DNA of 64,000 nucleotides from Bradyrhizobium xenonodulans. GTDB lineage: Bacteria > Pseudomonadota > Alphaproteobacteria > Rhizobiales > Xanthobacteraceae. Below are positions 39,044-47,823 of this stretch, in pieces. Below the pieces are notes generated by a model. That model did not search any database and had not been told where the DNA came from. It saw only the letters and a program-made list of their open reading frames with translations. The translations under genes were made by a program, and so were the position numbers. Position 1 is the first letter of the stretch; every line of letters starts with the position of its first letter. The DNA is taken from the NCBI RefSeq assembly GCF_027594865.1, contig NZ_CP089391.1:186001-250000 (forward strand). The letters run 5' to 3'.

Positions 39044-39859
39044 CTACACCTCCAGCGTCACCGTCACCGGGACATGGTCCGAAGGCCGCTCCCAGCTCCG
39101 CGCGTCGCGCAGGATCTTGAAATCGCTGACCGCATCCTTCAGCGCGCGCGAGACCCAGATGTGGTCGAGCCTCCGGCCGCGATCGCCGACGGTCCAGTCG
39201 GCAGAGCGATAGCTCCACCACGTATAGACCTTCTCCGACATCGGGATGCGCTCGCGCGCGACGTCGACCCATTCGCCGGCTTCGAGCGCCGCCTTGAGCT
39301 TCTCGGTTTCGACGGGCGTGTGCGAGACCACCTTCAGAAGCTGCTTGTGCGACCAGACGTCATTTTCGTGCGGCGCGACGTTGAGATCGCCGACCAGGAT
39401 GTGGCGATCCTCGCCGCGCGGATGCAGCGGCTCGCACGCCTTCATCTCGTCGAGGAAGCGAAGCTTGTGGTCGAACTTCTCGTTCAGCGCGGGATCGGGA
39501 ATGTCGCCGCCGGCGGGCACGTAGAAATTATGCAGCACCAGCGGCTTTGCGATATTGGCCTTCTCGCCGAACGACACCGAGATATGGCGCGAATCCACCT
39601 TGTCGCAGAAGGTGCGGATGTCCGTGGATTCGAACGGAATCCTCGAGACGATGGCGACGCCGTGATAGCCCTTCTGCCCGTTCAGCGCGACATGCTCATA
39701 GCCGAGCCGCTTGAAACGCTTCAGCGGAAAGGCATCGTCGATGCACTTGGTTTCCTGAAGGCACAGTACGTCCGGCCGCGCGCTCTTGAGAAACTTCGCG
39801 ACCAGGTCGATGCGCAGCCGCACCGAATTGATGTTCCAGGTTGTCAGGGAAAAACGCAT
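39044..39859 (-). CDS. xth: Exodeoxyribonuclease III
   Basis: 271 residues. This EEP-family enzyme is a 3'-5' exonuclease and AP endonuclease in base-excision repair. TWNINSVRLR begins the fold, the metal-binding glutamate is in LCLQETKC, GDLNVAPHENDV holds the active-site Asp/Asn pair, and RLDHIWVS and SDHVPVTVTL hold the terminal catalytic Asp-His. Complete and monocistronic. The symbol follows general family usage (xthA). Confidence 0.95.
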   Translation of the reverse strand: MRFSLTTWNINSVRLRIDLVAKFLKSARPDVLCLQETKCIDDAFPLKRFKRLGYEHVALNGQKGYHGVAIVSRIPFESTDIRTFCDKVDSRHISVSFGEKANIAKPLVLHNFYVPAGGDIPDPALNEKFDHKLRFLDEMKACEPLHPRGEDRHILVGDLNVAPHENDVWSHKQLLKVVSHTPVETEKLKAALEAGEWVDVARERIPMSEKVYTWWSYRSADWTVGDRGRRLDHIWVSRALKDAVSDFKILRDARSWERPSDHVPVTVTLEV

Positions 39860-39889
39860 GAGGGATGCGTCTTAGCATGGATTGGCGCG

Positions 39890-40040
39890 GGGCAAATGCT
39901 TGTCCACAACGAGCTCTCGCAGGGAGGGCAAAGCGACTTGTCCGCCGTAGCTCGAAGAGCGAAGGCGGAAGCGTGCCCGCGAGGCTTGCCATGAGGTGGA
40001 GAGATGGTGGCACGGCGCAAGTGCGCCTTTGCCCACTCTA
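39890..40040. repeat. Repeat-rich gap between xth and the lolA-like gene
   Basis: CTTGTCCGCCGTAGCTCG followed by AAGAGCGAAGGCGGAAG resembles a dispersed Bradyrhizobium repeat, and CACGGCGCAAGTGCGCCTTTGCCCA follows as a second segment. No reading frame here looks real. It separates genes on the same strand. Confidence 0.45.
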
Positions 40041-40052
40041 AGACGACGTTGC

Positions 40053-40865
40053 CTATCCCGGCGACGGGCCGTAATTGGTGAAATCGATCTTGAACATGCT
40101 GGGGTCGAGCTTCTTGCTCGTGTCCAGATTGTAGACCGCGAACGTAGTGTCGTAGCCCTGCGGGTCGGTGACGGTCCACTGCTTCAACTGGCCGTCCTTG
40201 GCGCCGAGCATCAGCAGGAGGCGGCTGGTGCCGACCAGGGCCTGCTTCTCCTCGATGGTGACGCTGATGAAGAGGTCGTCGGCCGAAACGCTGATGACGT
40301 TGGTGTCCCTCATCAGGTCGATGCGGTCAGACAAGAGGAAGCGCAGCGGCGTCTGCGACAGCGGATAGACGTCCTGCGTCGCGAGCTTGCGGTCGCGCAC
40401 CACCAGCGAGGATCCGTCGGCGACGATGTCGATCGGGCTCGGCGCGTCATATTCGACGCGCATCTTGCCCGGCTTCTGGATGTAGAAATCGCCCTGCGTC
40501 TTGCTGCCGTCGGGGCCGACCTGGACGAAATTTCCGACCAGCGTCTGGAGCGACGACAGATAGGCGCTGACCCTGGCCGCCTGCGCCTTCTGGTTGGCAT
40601 CGAAGGTCTGGAAGATGCTGCTCGGCACGTTGCGGCGCGGATCCGGGATGACCGGATTCGGCGGCGTCTGAGTCGCGCCGGTGATTGCGGGCCCGCCGGC
40701 GGACGCACCGCCATCGCGGCCCTTCGGCGCGGGTCTTGGCACGGGCACGGTCTGCGCGAACGACGCAGCAGTCGCCATCGCGGCAGTGACGAGAAGCACG
40801 CAGGCCACGCGCGCGCTTCGCGCGACGATGGTGGCAGCGAATCGAATGTCCGGATGTCTGATCAA
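40053..40865 (-). CDS. LolA-like outer-membrane lipoprotein carrier protein
   Basis: 270 residues from a TTG at 40865, chosen because AGGA lies seven bases upstream and it leads into a signal peptide (VARSARVACVLLVTAAMATA); a TTG at 40913 is also in frame but has no ribosome-binding site. LolA carries lipoproteins across the periplasm from LolCDE to the outer membrane. The beta-fold blocks LQTLVGNFVQVGPDGSKTQGDFYIQKPGKMRVEYD, then PSPIDIVADGSSLVVRDRK, are typical of alphaproteobacterial versions. A proline-rich linker follows the signal. Located just downstream of ftsK. Confidence 0.85.
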   Translation of the reverse strand: MIRHPDIRFAATIVARSARVACVLLVTAAMATAASFAQTVPVPRPAPKGRDGGASAGGPAITGATQTPPNPVIPDPRRNVPSSIFQTFDANQKAQAARVSAYLSSLQTLVGNFVQVGPDGSKTQGDFYIQKPGKMRVEYDAPSPIDIVADGSSLVVRDRKLATQDVYPLSQTPLRFLLSDRIDLMRDTNVISVSADDLFISVTIEEKQALVGTSRLLLMLGAKDGQLKQWTVTDPQGYDTTFAVYNLDTSKKLDPSMFKIDFTNYGPSPG

Positions 40866-40959
40866 CGCGTCGTCCTGTGTGGCTGGGCGCCTTTTTAGCG
40901 TGATTTCGGGCAAAAGCAGATAACGATTTCGCGTGAAATTTCGTTTGAGGCCCCTCGCC

Positions 40960-43440
40960 TCACATATGGCTGTCTTCTTCCTCGACCAGAATCTCGCGTT
41001 TGCCGGCGTGGTTGGCGGGGCCGACGATGCCTTCGAGTTCCATCCGCTCCATCAGCGACGCCGCGCGGTTGTAGCCGATCTGGAGCCGGCGCTGGATGTA
41101 GCTGGTCGAGGCCTTGCGGTCGCGTTTGACGATGGCAACGGCCTGTTGGAATAAATCGCCGCCGCCATCCGCGCCCATGCCGCTGGCGTCGAACACGGCG
41201 CCGCCGTCCTCGTCCTCGGTGGGCTCTTCGGCCGTGACTGCTTCGAGGTATTCGGGCTGGCCTTGCGTCTTGAGGTGACGCACCACCTTCTCGACTTCCT
41301 CGTCCGAGGCAAAAGGTCCGTGCACGCGGCTGATGCGGCCGCCGCCGGCCATGTAGAGCATGTCGCCCTGGCCGAGCAGCTGCTCGGCGCCCATCTCGCC
41401 CAAAATGGTGCGGCTGTCGATCTTGGACGTCACCTGGAAGGCGATGCGGGTCGGGAAGTTCGCCTTGATGGTGCCGGTGATGACGTCGACCGATGGACGC
41501 TGCGTCGCGAGGATCACGTGCAGGCCGGCAGCGCGCGCCATCTGCGCGAGACGCTGCACCGCGCCTTCGATGTCCTTGCCGGCGACCATCATCAGGTCGG
41601 CCATTTCGTCGACGATGATGACGATGTAGGGCAGCGGATCGAGCGAGAGCTTCTCTTCCTCGTAGATCGCCTTGCCGGTCTCCTTGTCGAAGCCGGTGTG
41701 CACCGTGCGGGTCGGCTCCTCGCCCTTGGCCTTTAATTCGAGCAGGCGCGTGTTGTAGCCGTCGATGTTGCGCACACCGAGCTTGGCCATGTTCTTGTAG
41801 CGCTCTTCCATCTCGCGCACGGCCCATTTCAGCGCGACCACCGCCTTCTTCGGGTCGGTCACGACGGGCGTGAGCAGATGGGGAATGCCGTCATAGACGG
41901 AGAGTTCGAGCATCTTCGGATCGACCATGATCAGCCGGCACTGATCGGGGCGCAGCCTGTAGACCAGGCTGAGGATCATGGTGTTGATCGCGACCGATTT
42001 ACCGGAGCCGGTGGTGCCGGCGATCAGCATATGCGGCGTGCGCGCGAGGTCGATGATGACGGGGTCGCCACCGATGGTCTTGCCGAGGCAGAGCGGCAGC
42101 TTCGCAACCGTGTCGGTCGCTTCCTTTGCGATCAGCAGTTCGCGCAAGTAGACCTTTTCACGATGCGCGTTCGGCAGCTCGATGCCGATCGCGTTGCGGC
42201 CGGGGACGACGGCGACGCGTGCCGACAATGCGCTCATCGAGCGGGCGATGTCGTCAGCAAGGCCAATCACGCGCGACGACTTGATGCCGGGCGCCGGCTC
42301 CAGCTCGTACAGAGTGACCACGGGACCCGGATTGGCCTTCACGATCTCGCCGCGTACGCCGAAGTCCTGGAGCACGCCTTCGAGCGAGCGCGAATTGGCT
42401 TCCAGCTCGGTCTTGCTGAGCGGCTGGCGATCACCGGCCTTGGGCGCGGCCAGCACGGAGACGGACGGAAGCTCGAACTTGTCGGAGGATTTCTTGGAGG
42501 CGGCCTTCGGTGCAGCCTTCTTGCGCGGAGCGCGCGCGGCCGGCTCCTCTTCCTCCTCCTCGTCGACTTCCTCTTCTTCGTGCTCGTCCTCGTAGTCTTC
42601 GTCTTCGGCCTGCGGCGAGATCGAAGGCGCAGCGCGGCCGCCACCGAGATTCGGCTCCTGGCGGCTGAATGCAACGGCCTTGGTCTTCGGTCCGCTCGAG
42701 ACCAGCGAACGGTAAGCGGCACCACACAGCCAGATCAGCCGCGCCTTGGTGCTCATCAGCGCATGGAACAGCCAGCCGAGCGACACCGAGCCGCGATCGC
42801 TCGCGTCGTCCTCGTCGAGCGGCTTGTCGTCGTCCTCGATCTCCGCGAGCTCGTCGTCATGCGCGCGTGCGCCAAGGCCACAGGCGATCAGGAAGGTCGC
42901 GGCCATCGCGGCGAACAGGATCGTGCCCAGCACGATGCGATAGATCGTGCCGGGCGGTCCGAAAATCACCGCGGGCGCGCGCACCAGGGCATCGCCGACC
43001 ACGCCGCCGAGGCCGGTCGGCAGCGGCCAGGCGCCGCCATGCGGCCAGCAGCTGACGAAGCCCGCGGCGATCACCGTGCAGAGAATCCAGGAGCCGAGCC
43101 GCAGCGCCTCGCGGTCGAACGGGCGATGGGTCATCATGCGCCAGCCCCAGACCGCGACGGTCAGGACCAGCATGATCGCGCCGAGCCCGAGGATCTGCAT
43201 CGCAAGGTCGGCGCCGATCGCGCCGGCATAGCCGAGGATGTTGCGGATCGGCCGCGAGGTCGCGTGGCTGAGGCTTGGATCCTGCACCGACCAGGTCATC
43301 AGCGCCGCCGAGGCGACGCCCGACAGCCCGATCAGCCCGAGCCCGGTGAGCTCGCGCATACGCCGCGCCAGCCCCTCTCGGATCGAGAGCGGCAGATGGC
43401 CGACCAGTGGAATGACACGTTCGATTGCCGACATGCTCAT
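40960..43440 (-). CDS. ftsK: DNA translocase FtsK
   Basis: 826 residues. FtsK pumps DNA at the septum, unlinks chromosome dimers with XerCD and aids division. Four membrane helices occupy residues 30-190. An acidic linker follows (about 200-330, with runs of Asp/Glu encoded near 42550-42610), then the motor with Walker A GTTGSGKS near residue 480 and Walker [15 protein letters not shown]. The C-terminal gamma winged helix ([23 protein letters not shown]) reads KOPS. It begins 9 bp after the aminotransferase gene, on the same strand. Confidence 0.97.
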   Translation of the reverse strand: MSMSAIERVIPLVGHLPLSIREGLARRMRELTGLGLIGLSGVASAALMTWSVQDPSLSHATSRPIRNILGYAGAIGADLAMQILGLGAIMLVLTVAVWGWRMMTHRPFDREALRLGSWILCTVIAAGFVSCWPHGGAWPLPTGLGGVVGDALVRAPAVIFGPPGTIYRIVLGTILFAAMAATFLIACGLGARAHDDELAEIEDDDKPLDEDDASDRGSVSLGWLFHALMSTKARLIWLCGAAYRSLVSSGPKTKAVAFSRQEPNLGGGRAAPSISPQAEDEDYEDEHEEEEVDEEEEEEPAARAPRKKAAPKAASKKSSDKFELPSVSVLAAPKAGDRQPLSKTELEANSRSLEGVLQDFGVRGEIVKANPGPVVTLYELEPAPGIKSSRVIGLADDIARSMSALSARVAVVPGRNAIGIELPNAHREKVYLRELLIAKEATDTVAKLPLCLGKTIGGDPVIIDLARTPHMLIAGTTGSGKSVAINTMILSLVYRLRPDQCRLIMVDPKMLELSVYDGIPHLLTPVVTDPKKAVVALKWAVREMEERYKNMAKLGVRNIDGYNTRLLELKAKGEEPTRTVHTGFDKETGKAIYEEEKLSLDPLPYIVIIVDEMADLMMVAGKDIEGAVQRLAQMARAAGLHVILATQRPSVDVITGTIKANFPTRIAFQVTSKIDSRTILGEMGAEQLLGQGDMLYMAGGGRISRVHGPFASDEEVEKVVRHLKTQGQPEYLEAVTAEEPTEDEDGGAVFDASGMGADGGGDLFQQAVAIVKRDRKASTSYIQRRLQIGYNRAASLMERMELEGIVGPANHAGKREILVEEEDSHM

Positions 43441-43449
43441 GGGCCCCGC

Positions 43450-44658
43450 CTAACCCAGAGTCTCGACCAGGCGGTGCAGCGCTGCCGCCGTGGTCTCGCC
43501 ATCCTGAACCAGTGCGAGGCGAATGTAGCCCGCGCCCGGATTGAATCCGTCAGGCTGCTGCCGCGCCAAAAAGCTGCCGGGCACCACGCGCACGCCTGCT
43601 TCCTTGAAGAGTTTTAGACACACCGACACGTCGTCGCCGAGCTCGGATGTGTTGAGCCAGACGCAGAAGCCGGCGTCGGGCCGGCGATAGCCGTAACGAT
43701 TGCCGATGATCTGGTCGGCGAGGTCGAACTTGATCCGGTAGAGTCTCCGGTTCTCCTCGACATGCGCTTCGTCGCCATAGGCAACGGTCGCGACATGCTG
43801 AAGCGGCACCGGCACCTGCGGCGCTGCGATGTTGCGCAGCTCGAGGAACATGCCGATGAGCTTCTTGTCGCCGGCGGCGAAGCCGACCCGCAGGCCCGGC
43901 AGGTTGGAGCGCTTCGACAGCGACTGGAACGCAACCACGCGGGTGAAGTCGGGGCCGGCGCATTCCAGCGCGCTGCCCGGCGCCTCGCGGGTGTAGATCT
44001 CCGAATAGCACTCGTCGCTGAGGATCACGAAGCCGTAGCGGTCGGCGAGCTGCTTCAGGCGCTTGAAATAGTGGGGCTTGGCGACCGAGCCTTGCGGATT
44101 GGCGGGCGAGGCCAGATAGAACGCCACCGTGCGGGCCAGCGTCGCTTCGTCGATGGCGTCGAGATCGGGCAGGAAACCGTTTTCGACCGTGGTCGGCAGA
44201 TAGACCGGCTCGCAGGCCGCGGCGCGGGCGCCGGCGCCATAGACCGGATAGAACGGATTCGGCATCAGGATGGCGGGCTTGCCGGGCTTCGGGCCGACAT
44301 AGCGCGCGGCCGCGATCGCGGCGAGGAACAGCCCCTCGCGGCTGCCATTGAGCACCAGAATTTCGCTCATGGGATCGAGGGGCCGCGGCAGCTTGAAGCG
44401 CGACGACAGCCAGGCGCCGGCTGCCTTGCGGAACGGCTCGGTGCCCTGGTTCATCGGGTAACGGCCGAAATCGGCGATGTGCTTGGCCAGCACCGGGCCG
44501 ACGAAGTCAGGGACGGGATGCTGAGGCTCGCCGACGGCAAGCGAAATCAAGGGTTTGCCCGGCTGATGCGGCACCAAGAGCTCGTTCAGCCGGACGAAGG
44601 GCGAGCGCTCGCCATCGGAGCTTCCACTGGCCTGCGGCGCACGGGATGAAGCGGTCAT
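43450..44658 (-). CDS. PLP-dependent class I/II aminotransferase, DapC-like
   Basis: 402 residues from the ATG at 44658 (MTASSRAPQASG); in-frame starts up to 44703 exist. Fold type I aminotransferase with NGSREGLFLAAIAAARY (cofactor phosphate cup), YLASPANPQGSVA, ILSDECYSEIY and the PLP-lysine motif SLSKRSNLPGLRVG. The sequence resembles N-succinyldiaminopimelate aminotransferases of the lysine/peptidoglycan pathway in alphaproteobacteria; substrate is inferred. It lies upstream of ftsK with a 9-bp gap, so the two are likely co-transcribed. Confidence 0.88.
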   Translation of the reverse strand: MTASSRAPQASGSSDGERSPFVRLNELLVPHQPGKPLISLAVGEPQHPVPDFVGPVLAKHIADFGRYPMNQGTEPFRKAAGAWLSSRFKLPRPLDPMSEILVLNGSREGLFLAAIAAARYVGPKPGKPAILMPNPFYPVYGAGARAAACEPVYLPTTVENGFLPDLDAIDEATLARTVAFYLASPANPQGSVAKPHYFKRLKQLADRYGFVILSDECYSEIYTREAPGSALECAGPDFTRVVAFQSLSKRSNLPGLRVGFAAGDKKLIGMFLELRNIAAPQVPVPLQHVATVAYGDEAHVEENRRLYRIKFDLADQIIGNRYGYRRPDAGFCVWLNTSELGDDVSVCLKLFKEAGVRVVPGSFLARQQPDGFNPGAGYIRLALVQDGETTAAALHRLVETLG

Positions 44659-44833
44659 GACCATTCTGGACGCCAGCACTCTTGGAACAGCCGGTCGCAC
44701 CAAGGCGCCGGCGGGAAGCGGTTCAGTTCACCATAGATAGGGCGAGGTTAAGACGCGATTAACCATCGGCGGGCGGGCCCGTCCAGAGCGGGAATAATGA
44801 GGCCGGATAACAACGGGATGCGGGGCCTTCTAG

Positions 44834-44855
44834 CCTCTCCCGCTTGCGGGAGAGG
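44834..44855. repeat. Perfect palindromic hairpin
   Basis: CCTCTCCCGC, TT, GCGGGAGAGG is a 10-bp perfect inverted repeat in the gap between the GFA gene and the aminotransferase gene. It matches a common GC-rich extragenic hairpin type of Bradyrhizobium and could stabilise or end the GFA transcript. Confidence 0.6.
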
Positions 44856-44884
44856 TCGGCACAAAGCGCTGGGTGGTCGCCGGC

Positions 44885-45289
44885 TTAGTGCCCCGGCAGC
44901 TTCTCGAACGTCGTCATGCCCGCGGGGATCGCGTGAAACTCCTGCTTGTCGCAGGTGTAGATCGCCATTTGCGGCTCGAACTGTTTTGGCTCGTCCAGCG
45001 TGCCGACCTTCAGGATCGCCGCAGGCAGACCCGGAACCTTGGTCACCAGATGGGTGCCGCATTCGGCGCAGAATTCGCGCGTGACGGCGCGCTCGAGGTC
45101 CTTGCGCGTGAACTGCTTAGGTTGCCCGGTGATGTAGCTGAAGCCGGCCGCCGGCATCGCGATGAAGGTGTTGGGCGCGCCGCCCGAGATGTACTGGCAC
45201 TCGCGGCAATGACACTGGGCCTGCATCATTGCATCGCCTTCGGCGACATAGCGCACTTCGCCGCAATAGCATCCGCCTTCCAAACGCAT
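44885..45289 (-). CDS. GFA family (glutathione-dependent formaldehyde-activating type) protein
   Basis: 134 residues with the zinc-binding cysteines of the GFA fold: GGCYCGEVRY near residue 7, CHCRECQYISGG near 27 and FCAECGTHL near 74. Founding members help glutathione react with formaldehyde, but most short homologues have no proven substrate. It is flanked by hairpins on both sides and is probably monocistronic. Identity of the fold is firm, function is not. Confidence 0.88.
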   Translation of the reverse strand: MRLEGGCYCGEVRYVAEGDAMMQAQCHCRECQYISGGAPNTFIAMPAAGFSYITGQPKQFTRKDLERAVTREFCAECGTHLVTKVPGLPAAILKVGTLDEPKQFEPQMAIYTCDKQEFHAIPAGMTTFEKLPGH

Positions 45290-45375
45290 GACGACCTCCC
45301 GATTGTTGTTCTTGTGGCCGATATTTCTGCGCCGACGGTGCGGAATGGCAATCTTTTTCTTCGCCCCGGCTTCTT

Positions 45376-45430
45376 GTTTGACGCGTTTTCTTTACGCGAA
45401 CCGGGATCCACTTCGCTCGAAAACGCTTTG
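45376..45430 (-). repeat. 55-bp dispersed repeat, copy A
   Basis: The stretch contains GACGCGTTTTCTTTACGCG, then CCACTTCGCTCGAAAACGCT. It is the near-exact reverse complement of copy B at 50636-50690, with only about three substitutions over some 52 bases. It has an internal GCGTTTTC-type inverted symmetry. It lies beside the first amtB terminator. Confidence 0.8.
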
Positions 45431-45436
45431 TCGGAT

Positions 45437-45472
45437 CAAAAAGAAAGGGGCTCCAACTTGCGCTGGAGCCCC
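45437..45472 (-). terminator. Intrinsic terminator of glnK-amtB (first copy)
   Basis: On the minus strand GGGGCTCCA, an eight-base loop and TGGAGCCCC form a 9-bp stem followed by TTTCTTTTTGAT. It lies about 84 bp after the amtB stop and should end the glnK-amtB transcript. Confidence 0.88.
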
Positions 45473-45555
45473 TCGACGGTCTGGGCATTGCCGGGTATGT
45501 GCCCGAACCGTAGTTGTGGACGCGGCCTCCGAAGACGCCGCGTCCGGGAGGAGAG

Positions 45556-47004
45556 TTACATGTTGTAGGCGCGCTCGGTGTGCTCGGTGATGTCGAGGCC
45601 TTCACGCTCGCTCTCGACATTGGCGCGCAGGCCAACGATCACATCGACGACCTTGTAGAGGATCGCCGAACCGATGCCCGACCACACCAGCGTGGTGCCG
45701 ACGCCCCAGAGCTGGGCGATCATCTGCGTGGCGAAGTCGTAATCGGCAACCTTCGGCGGGATCGCGGTGTAGTCCATGATGCCGGCGCCGCCGAGAGCGG
45801 GATTGACGAGAATGCCGGTGCCGAGAGCGCCGACGATGCCACCGACGCAGTGCACGCCGAACACGTCGAGGCTGTCATCGTAGCCGAGCGCGTTCTTCAC
45901 GACGGTGCAGAAGAACAGGCAGACCACGCCGACCACCAGGCCGAGGACGATCGCACCCATCACACCGGCGAAGCCGGCGGCTGGCGTGACGGCCACGAGA
46001 CCCGCGACGGCGCCGGAGATGACGCCGAGCACCGACGGGTGACCCTTGATGATCCACTCCGCGAACATCCACGACAGCGCGGCGGCTGCGGTGGCGACGA
46101 AGGAGTTGGTCATGGCGAGGGCAGCGCCGCCATTGGCTTCGAGGTTGGAGCCGGCGTTGAAGCCGAACCAGCCGACCCAGAGCAGCGAGGCGCCGATCAT
46201 CGACATGGTCAGCGAGTGCGGAGCCATCAGCTCCTTGCCGTAGCCGACGCGCTTGCCGATCAGGAGAGCACCGACGAGACCTGCGATGCCGGCGTTGATG
46301 TGCACCACGGTGCCGCCTGCGAAGTCGATCGCGCCCTTCTTGAAGATCCAGCCGGCGTCGGCGTTGACCTCGTCGAGCTTGGCCTGTGCCGCGGTCTTCG
46401 CCGCCGCGTCAGTAGCGGCAGCCAGAGCCTTGGCTGCGTCCTGGATCAGATCCGGGCCGGGCCAGTACCAGACCATGTGCGCGATCGGGAAGTAGATCAG
46501 CGTGACCCAGAGCGGGATGAACAGGGCGATCGCCGCGAACTTCATGCGCTCGGCGAAGGCGCCGACGATGAGGGCGGGCGTGATCGCCGCGAAGGTCATC
46601 TGGAAGCACATGTAGATGAGCTCCGAGATGTTGGCGTCGACCGAGAAGGTCGCGGCCTTCGAGTCGGTGGTGACGCCCATCATGAAGGCCTTGGAGAAGC
46701 CGCCGATGAAGTCGGAGCCGCCGGTGAAGGCGAGGCTGTAGCCGTACACGGCCCAGATCACGGTGACGACGCAGACGGTGTAGAACACCTGCATCAGGAC
46801 GGAGAGCATGTTCTTGGAGCGGACGAGGCCGCCGTAGAACAGCGCGAGGCCGGGGATCGTCATCAACAGCACGAGCACTGTCGATGTCAGCATCCAGGCG
46901 TTGTCTCCCTTGTTGACCGTTGGCTCGGCATAGGCCGCGGTCGCAGCGAACATGCCGACTGCGAGAGCCGCCAATCCCGCGCCATAGGGACGCTTAAACG
47001 TCAT
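45556..47004 (-). CDS. amtB: Ammonium transporter AmtB (first copy)
   Basis: 482 residues from the ATG at 47004 (MTFKRPYGAGLAALAVG), starting with a signal peptide. AmtB is a trimeric inner-membrane ammonium channel gated by GlnK. Eleven helices, the twin pore histidines (GGTVVHINAG and VFGVHCVGG) and DDSLDVFGVH are present. An extra Ala/Asp-rich segment of about 35 residues (from PGPDLIQDAAKAL to KGAIDFAGG) is inserted in a loop before the first pore histidine and is absent from the second copy. glnK lies 37 bp upstream. Nitrogen-limitation control through sigma-54 is likely. Confidence 0.96.
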   Translation of the reverse strand: MTFKRPYGAGLAALAVGMFAATAAYAEPTVNKGDNAWMLTSTVLVLLMTIPGLALFYGGLVRSKNMLSVLMQVFYTVCVVTVIWAVYGYSLAFTGGSDFIGGFSKAFMMGVTTDSKAATFSVDANISELIYMCFQMTFAAITPALIVGAFAERMKFAAIALFIPLWVTLIYFPIAHMVWYWPGPDLIQDAAKALAAATDAAAKTAAQAKLDEVNADAGWIFKKGAIDFAGGTVVHINAGIAGLVGALLIGKRVGYGKELMAPHSLTMSMIGASLLWVGWFGFNAGSNLEANGGAALAMTNSFVATAAAALSWMFAEWIIKGHPSVLGVISGAVAGLVAVTPAAGFAGVMGAIVLGLVVGVVCLFFCTVVKNALGYDDSLDVFGVHCVGGIVGALGTGILVNPALGGAGIMDYTAIPPKVADYDFATQMIAQLWGVGTTLVWSGIGSAILYKVVDVIVGLRANVESEREGLDITEHTERAYNM

Positions 47005-47041
47005 TTTATTCACTCCTGATTGGATAAGGTTGAGCGCGAAA

Positions 47042-47380
47042 TCAAAGGGCCGCGGCATCGGCCTCGCCGGTGCGGATGCGAACCGCGTGGTCGAGGTTGA
47101 TGACGAAGATCTTGCCGTCACCGATCTGTCCGGTTTTCGCGGCGGACGTGATGGCGTCGATGGTCTTGTCGACCTGGTCGGAGGCGACAGCGACTTCGAT
47201 CTTGATCTTGGGCAGGAAGCTCACGGCATATTCGGCACCGCGATAGATTTCCGTATGGCCTTTCTGGCGGCCATATCCCTTGACTTCCGTCACCGTAAGA
47301 CCGTGAACGCCGATGGCGGTCAGGGCGTCACGGACTTCTTCCAGCTTGAATGGCTTGATAATCGCCATAACAATTTTCAT
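47042..47380 (-). CDS. glnK: PII signal protein GlnK (first copy)
   Basis: 112 residues, canonical PII. It senses 2-oxoglutarate, ATP and ADP, is uridylylated by GlnD, and plugs AmtB when nitrogen is ample. The T-loop [19 protein letters not shown] carries the uridylylated Tyr51, and the B and C loops ([11 protein letters not shown]) bind nucleotide. It is the first gene of the glnK-amtB operon with a candidate sigma-54 promoter 105 bp upstream. It differs from the second copy at about 20 positions. Confidence 0.97.
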   Translation of the reverse strand: MKIVMAIIKPFKLEEVRDALTAIGVHGLTVTEVKGYGRQKGHTEIYRGAEYAVSFLPKIKIEVAVASDQVDKTIDAITSAAKTGQIGDGKIFVINLDHAVRIRTGEADAAAL

Positions 47381-47484
47381 GGGTCCTATCCCCGCTTGGC
47401 CCGGTCCGGACGTGGCCGGGCGTTTCTCGACTGGTTCGCCACGAGGGAGAAGTTCACTACGCGGGCACAGCCGGGACCCTTAGA

Positions 47485-47500
47485 ATCAAATGCCGTGCCA
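47485..47500 (-). promoter_or_regulatory. Candidate sigma-54 promoter of glnK-amtB
   Basis: On the minus strand TGGCACG, four bases, TTGAT matches the RpoN consensus TGGCACG-N4-TTGCW except for A in place of C in the -12 element. The position, 105 bp upstream of the glnK ATG, suits NtrC/RpoN control. The altered -12 base lowers confidence. Confidence 0.5.
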
Positions 47501-47631
47501 GATCGGACGGCTTGCCTAACGGACTATGAAAGCGGGTGTTTTCGCGTTTGACGCGTATTGCGGTGCAGTGCGCTATTACGCCGCGCTTAAAACGTAGTCA
47601 CGCCTGATCAAAATGCGAGCACGACAGGCCT

Positions 47632-47657
47632 CCGACACAATGTTGCTCATGTGTCGG
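47632..47657. repeat. Inverted repeat in the glnK/clpP gap
   Basis: CCGACACA and TGTGTCGG pair perfectly around a 10-base loop. It lies in the 443-bp region between glnK (start 47380) and the clpP-like gene (end 47824) that also holds the sigma-54 candidate and a small open frame. It could be a regulator site or part of a small RNA. Nothing else is evident in the region. Confidence 0.4.
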
Positions 47658-47692
47658 GCAGTGCGATGGTAATTAAGTAGGGAGATCGCCCT

Positions 47693-47806
47693 ATGGGACG
47701 CTTCTCCGAGCTGCGAAATATTCAGCTCCTGAAGCTCGTGCTCATCGGATGCGCGCAAGGACGACCGGGTCGCGTGAGCAAATCTCGCCGAAAGGTATCC
47801 AGCTGA
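47693..47806 (+). CDS. Possible small protein, 37 residues
   Basis: ATG at 47693 to TGA at 47804-47806 encodes MGRFSELRNIQLLKLVLIG followed by a basic tail. GGAG lies eight bases upstream of the ATG, an acceptable ribosome-binding site. The peptide is mildly hydrophobic then strongly basic. It converges with the clpP-like gene 17 bp away. No family is recognised and chance cannot be excluded. Confidence 0.25.
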   Translation: MGRFSELRNIQLLKLVLIGCAQGRPGRVSKSRRKVSS

Positions 47807-47823
47807 GGGCCGATGTCGGACCG

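Noticed and set aside
40926..40939. ATTTCGCGTGAAAT as an additional parS site near lolA
   Set aside because: It differs from the parS core at several positions, including the central CACGTG, and lies far from the parS cluster.
41878..43617. 579-codon plus-strand frame opposite ftsK
   Set aside because: Antisense shadow of FtsK; the sense frame has Walker motifs and membrane helices.
45514..47019. 501-codon plus-strand frame opposite amtB1
   Set aside because: Asp/His/Gly-rich shadow of a membrane protein in reverse frame; no domain.
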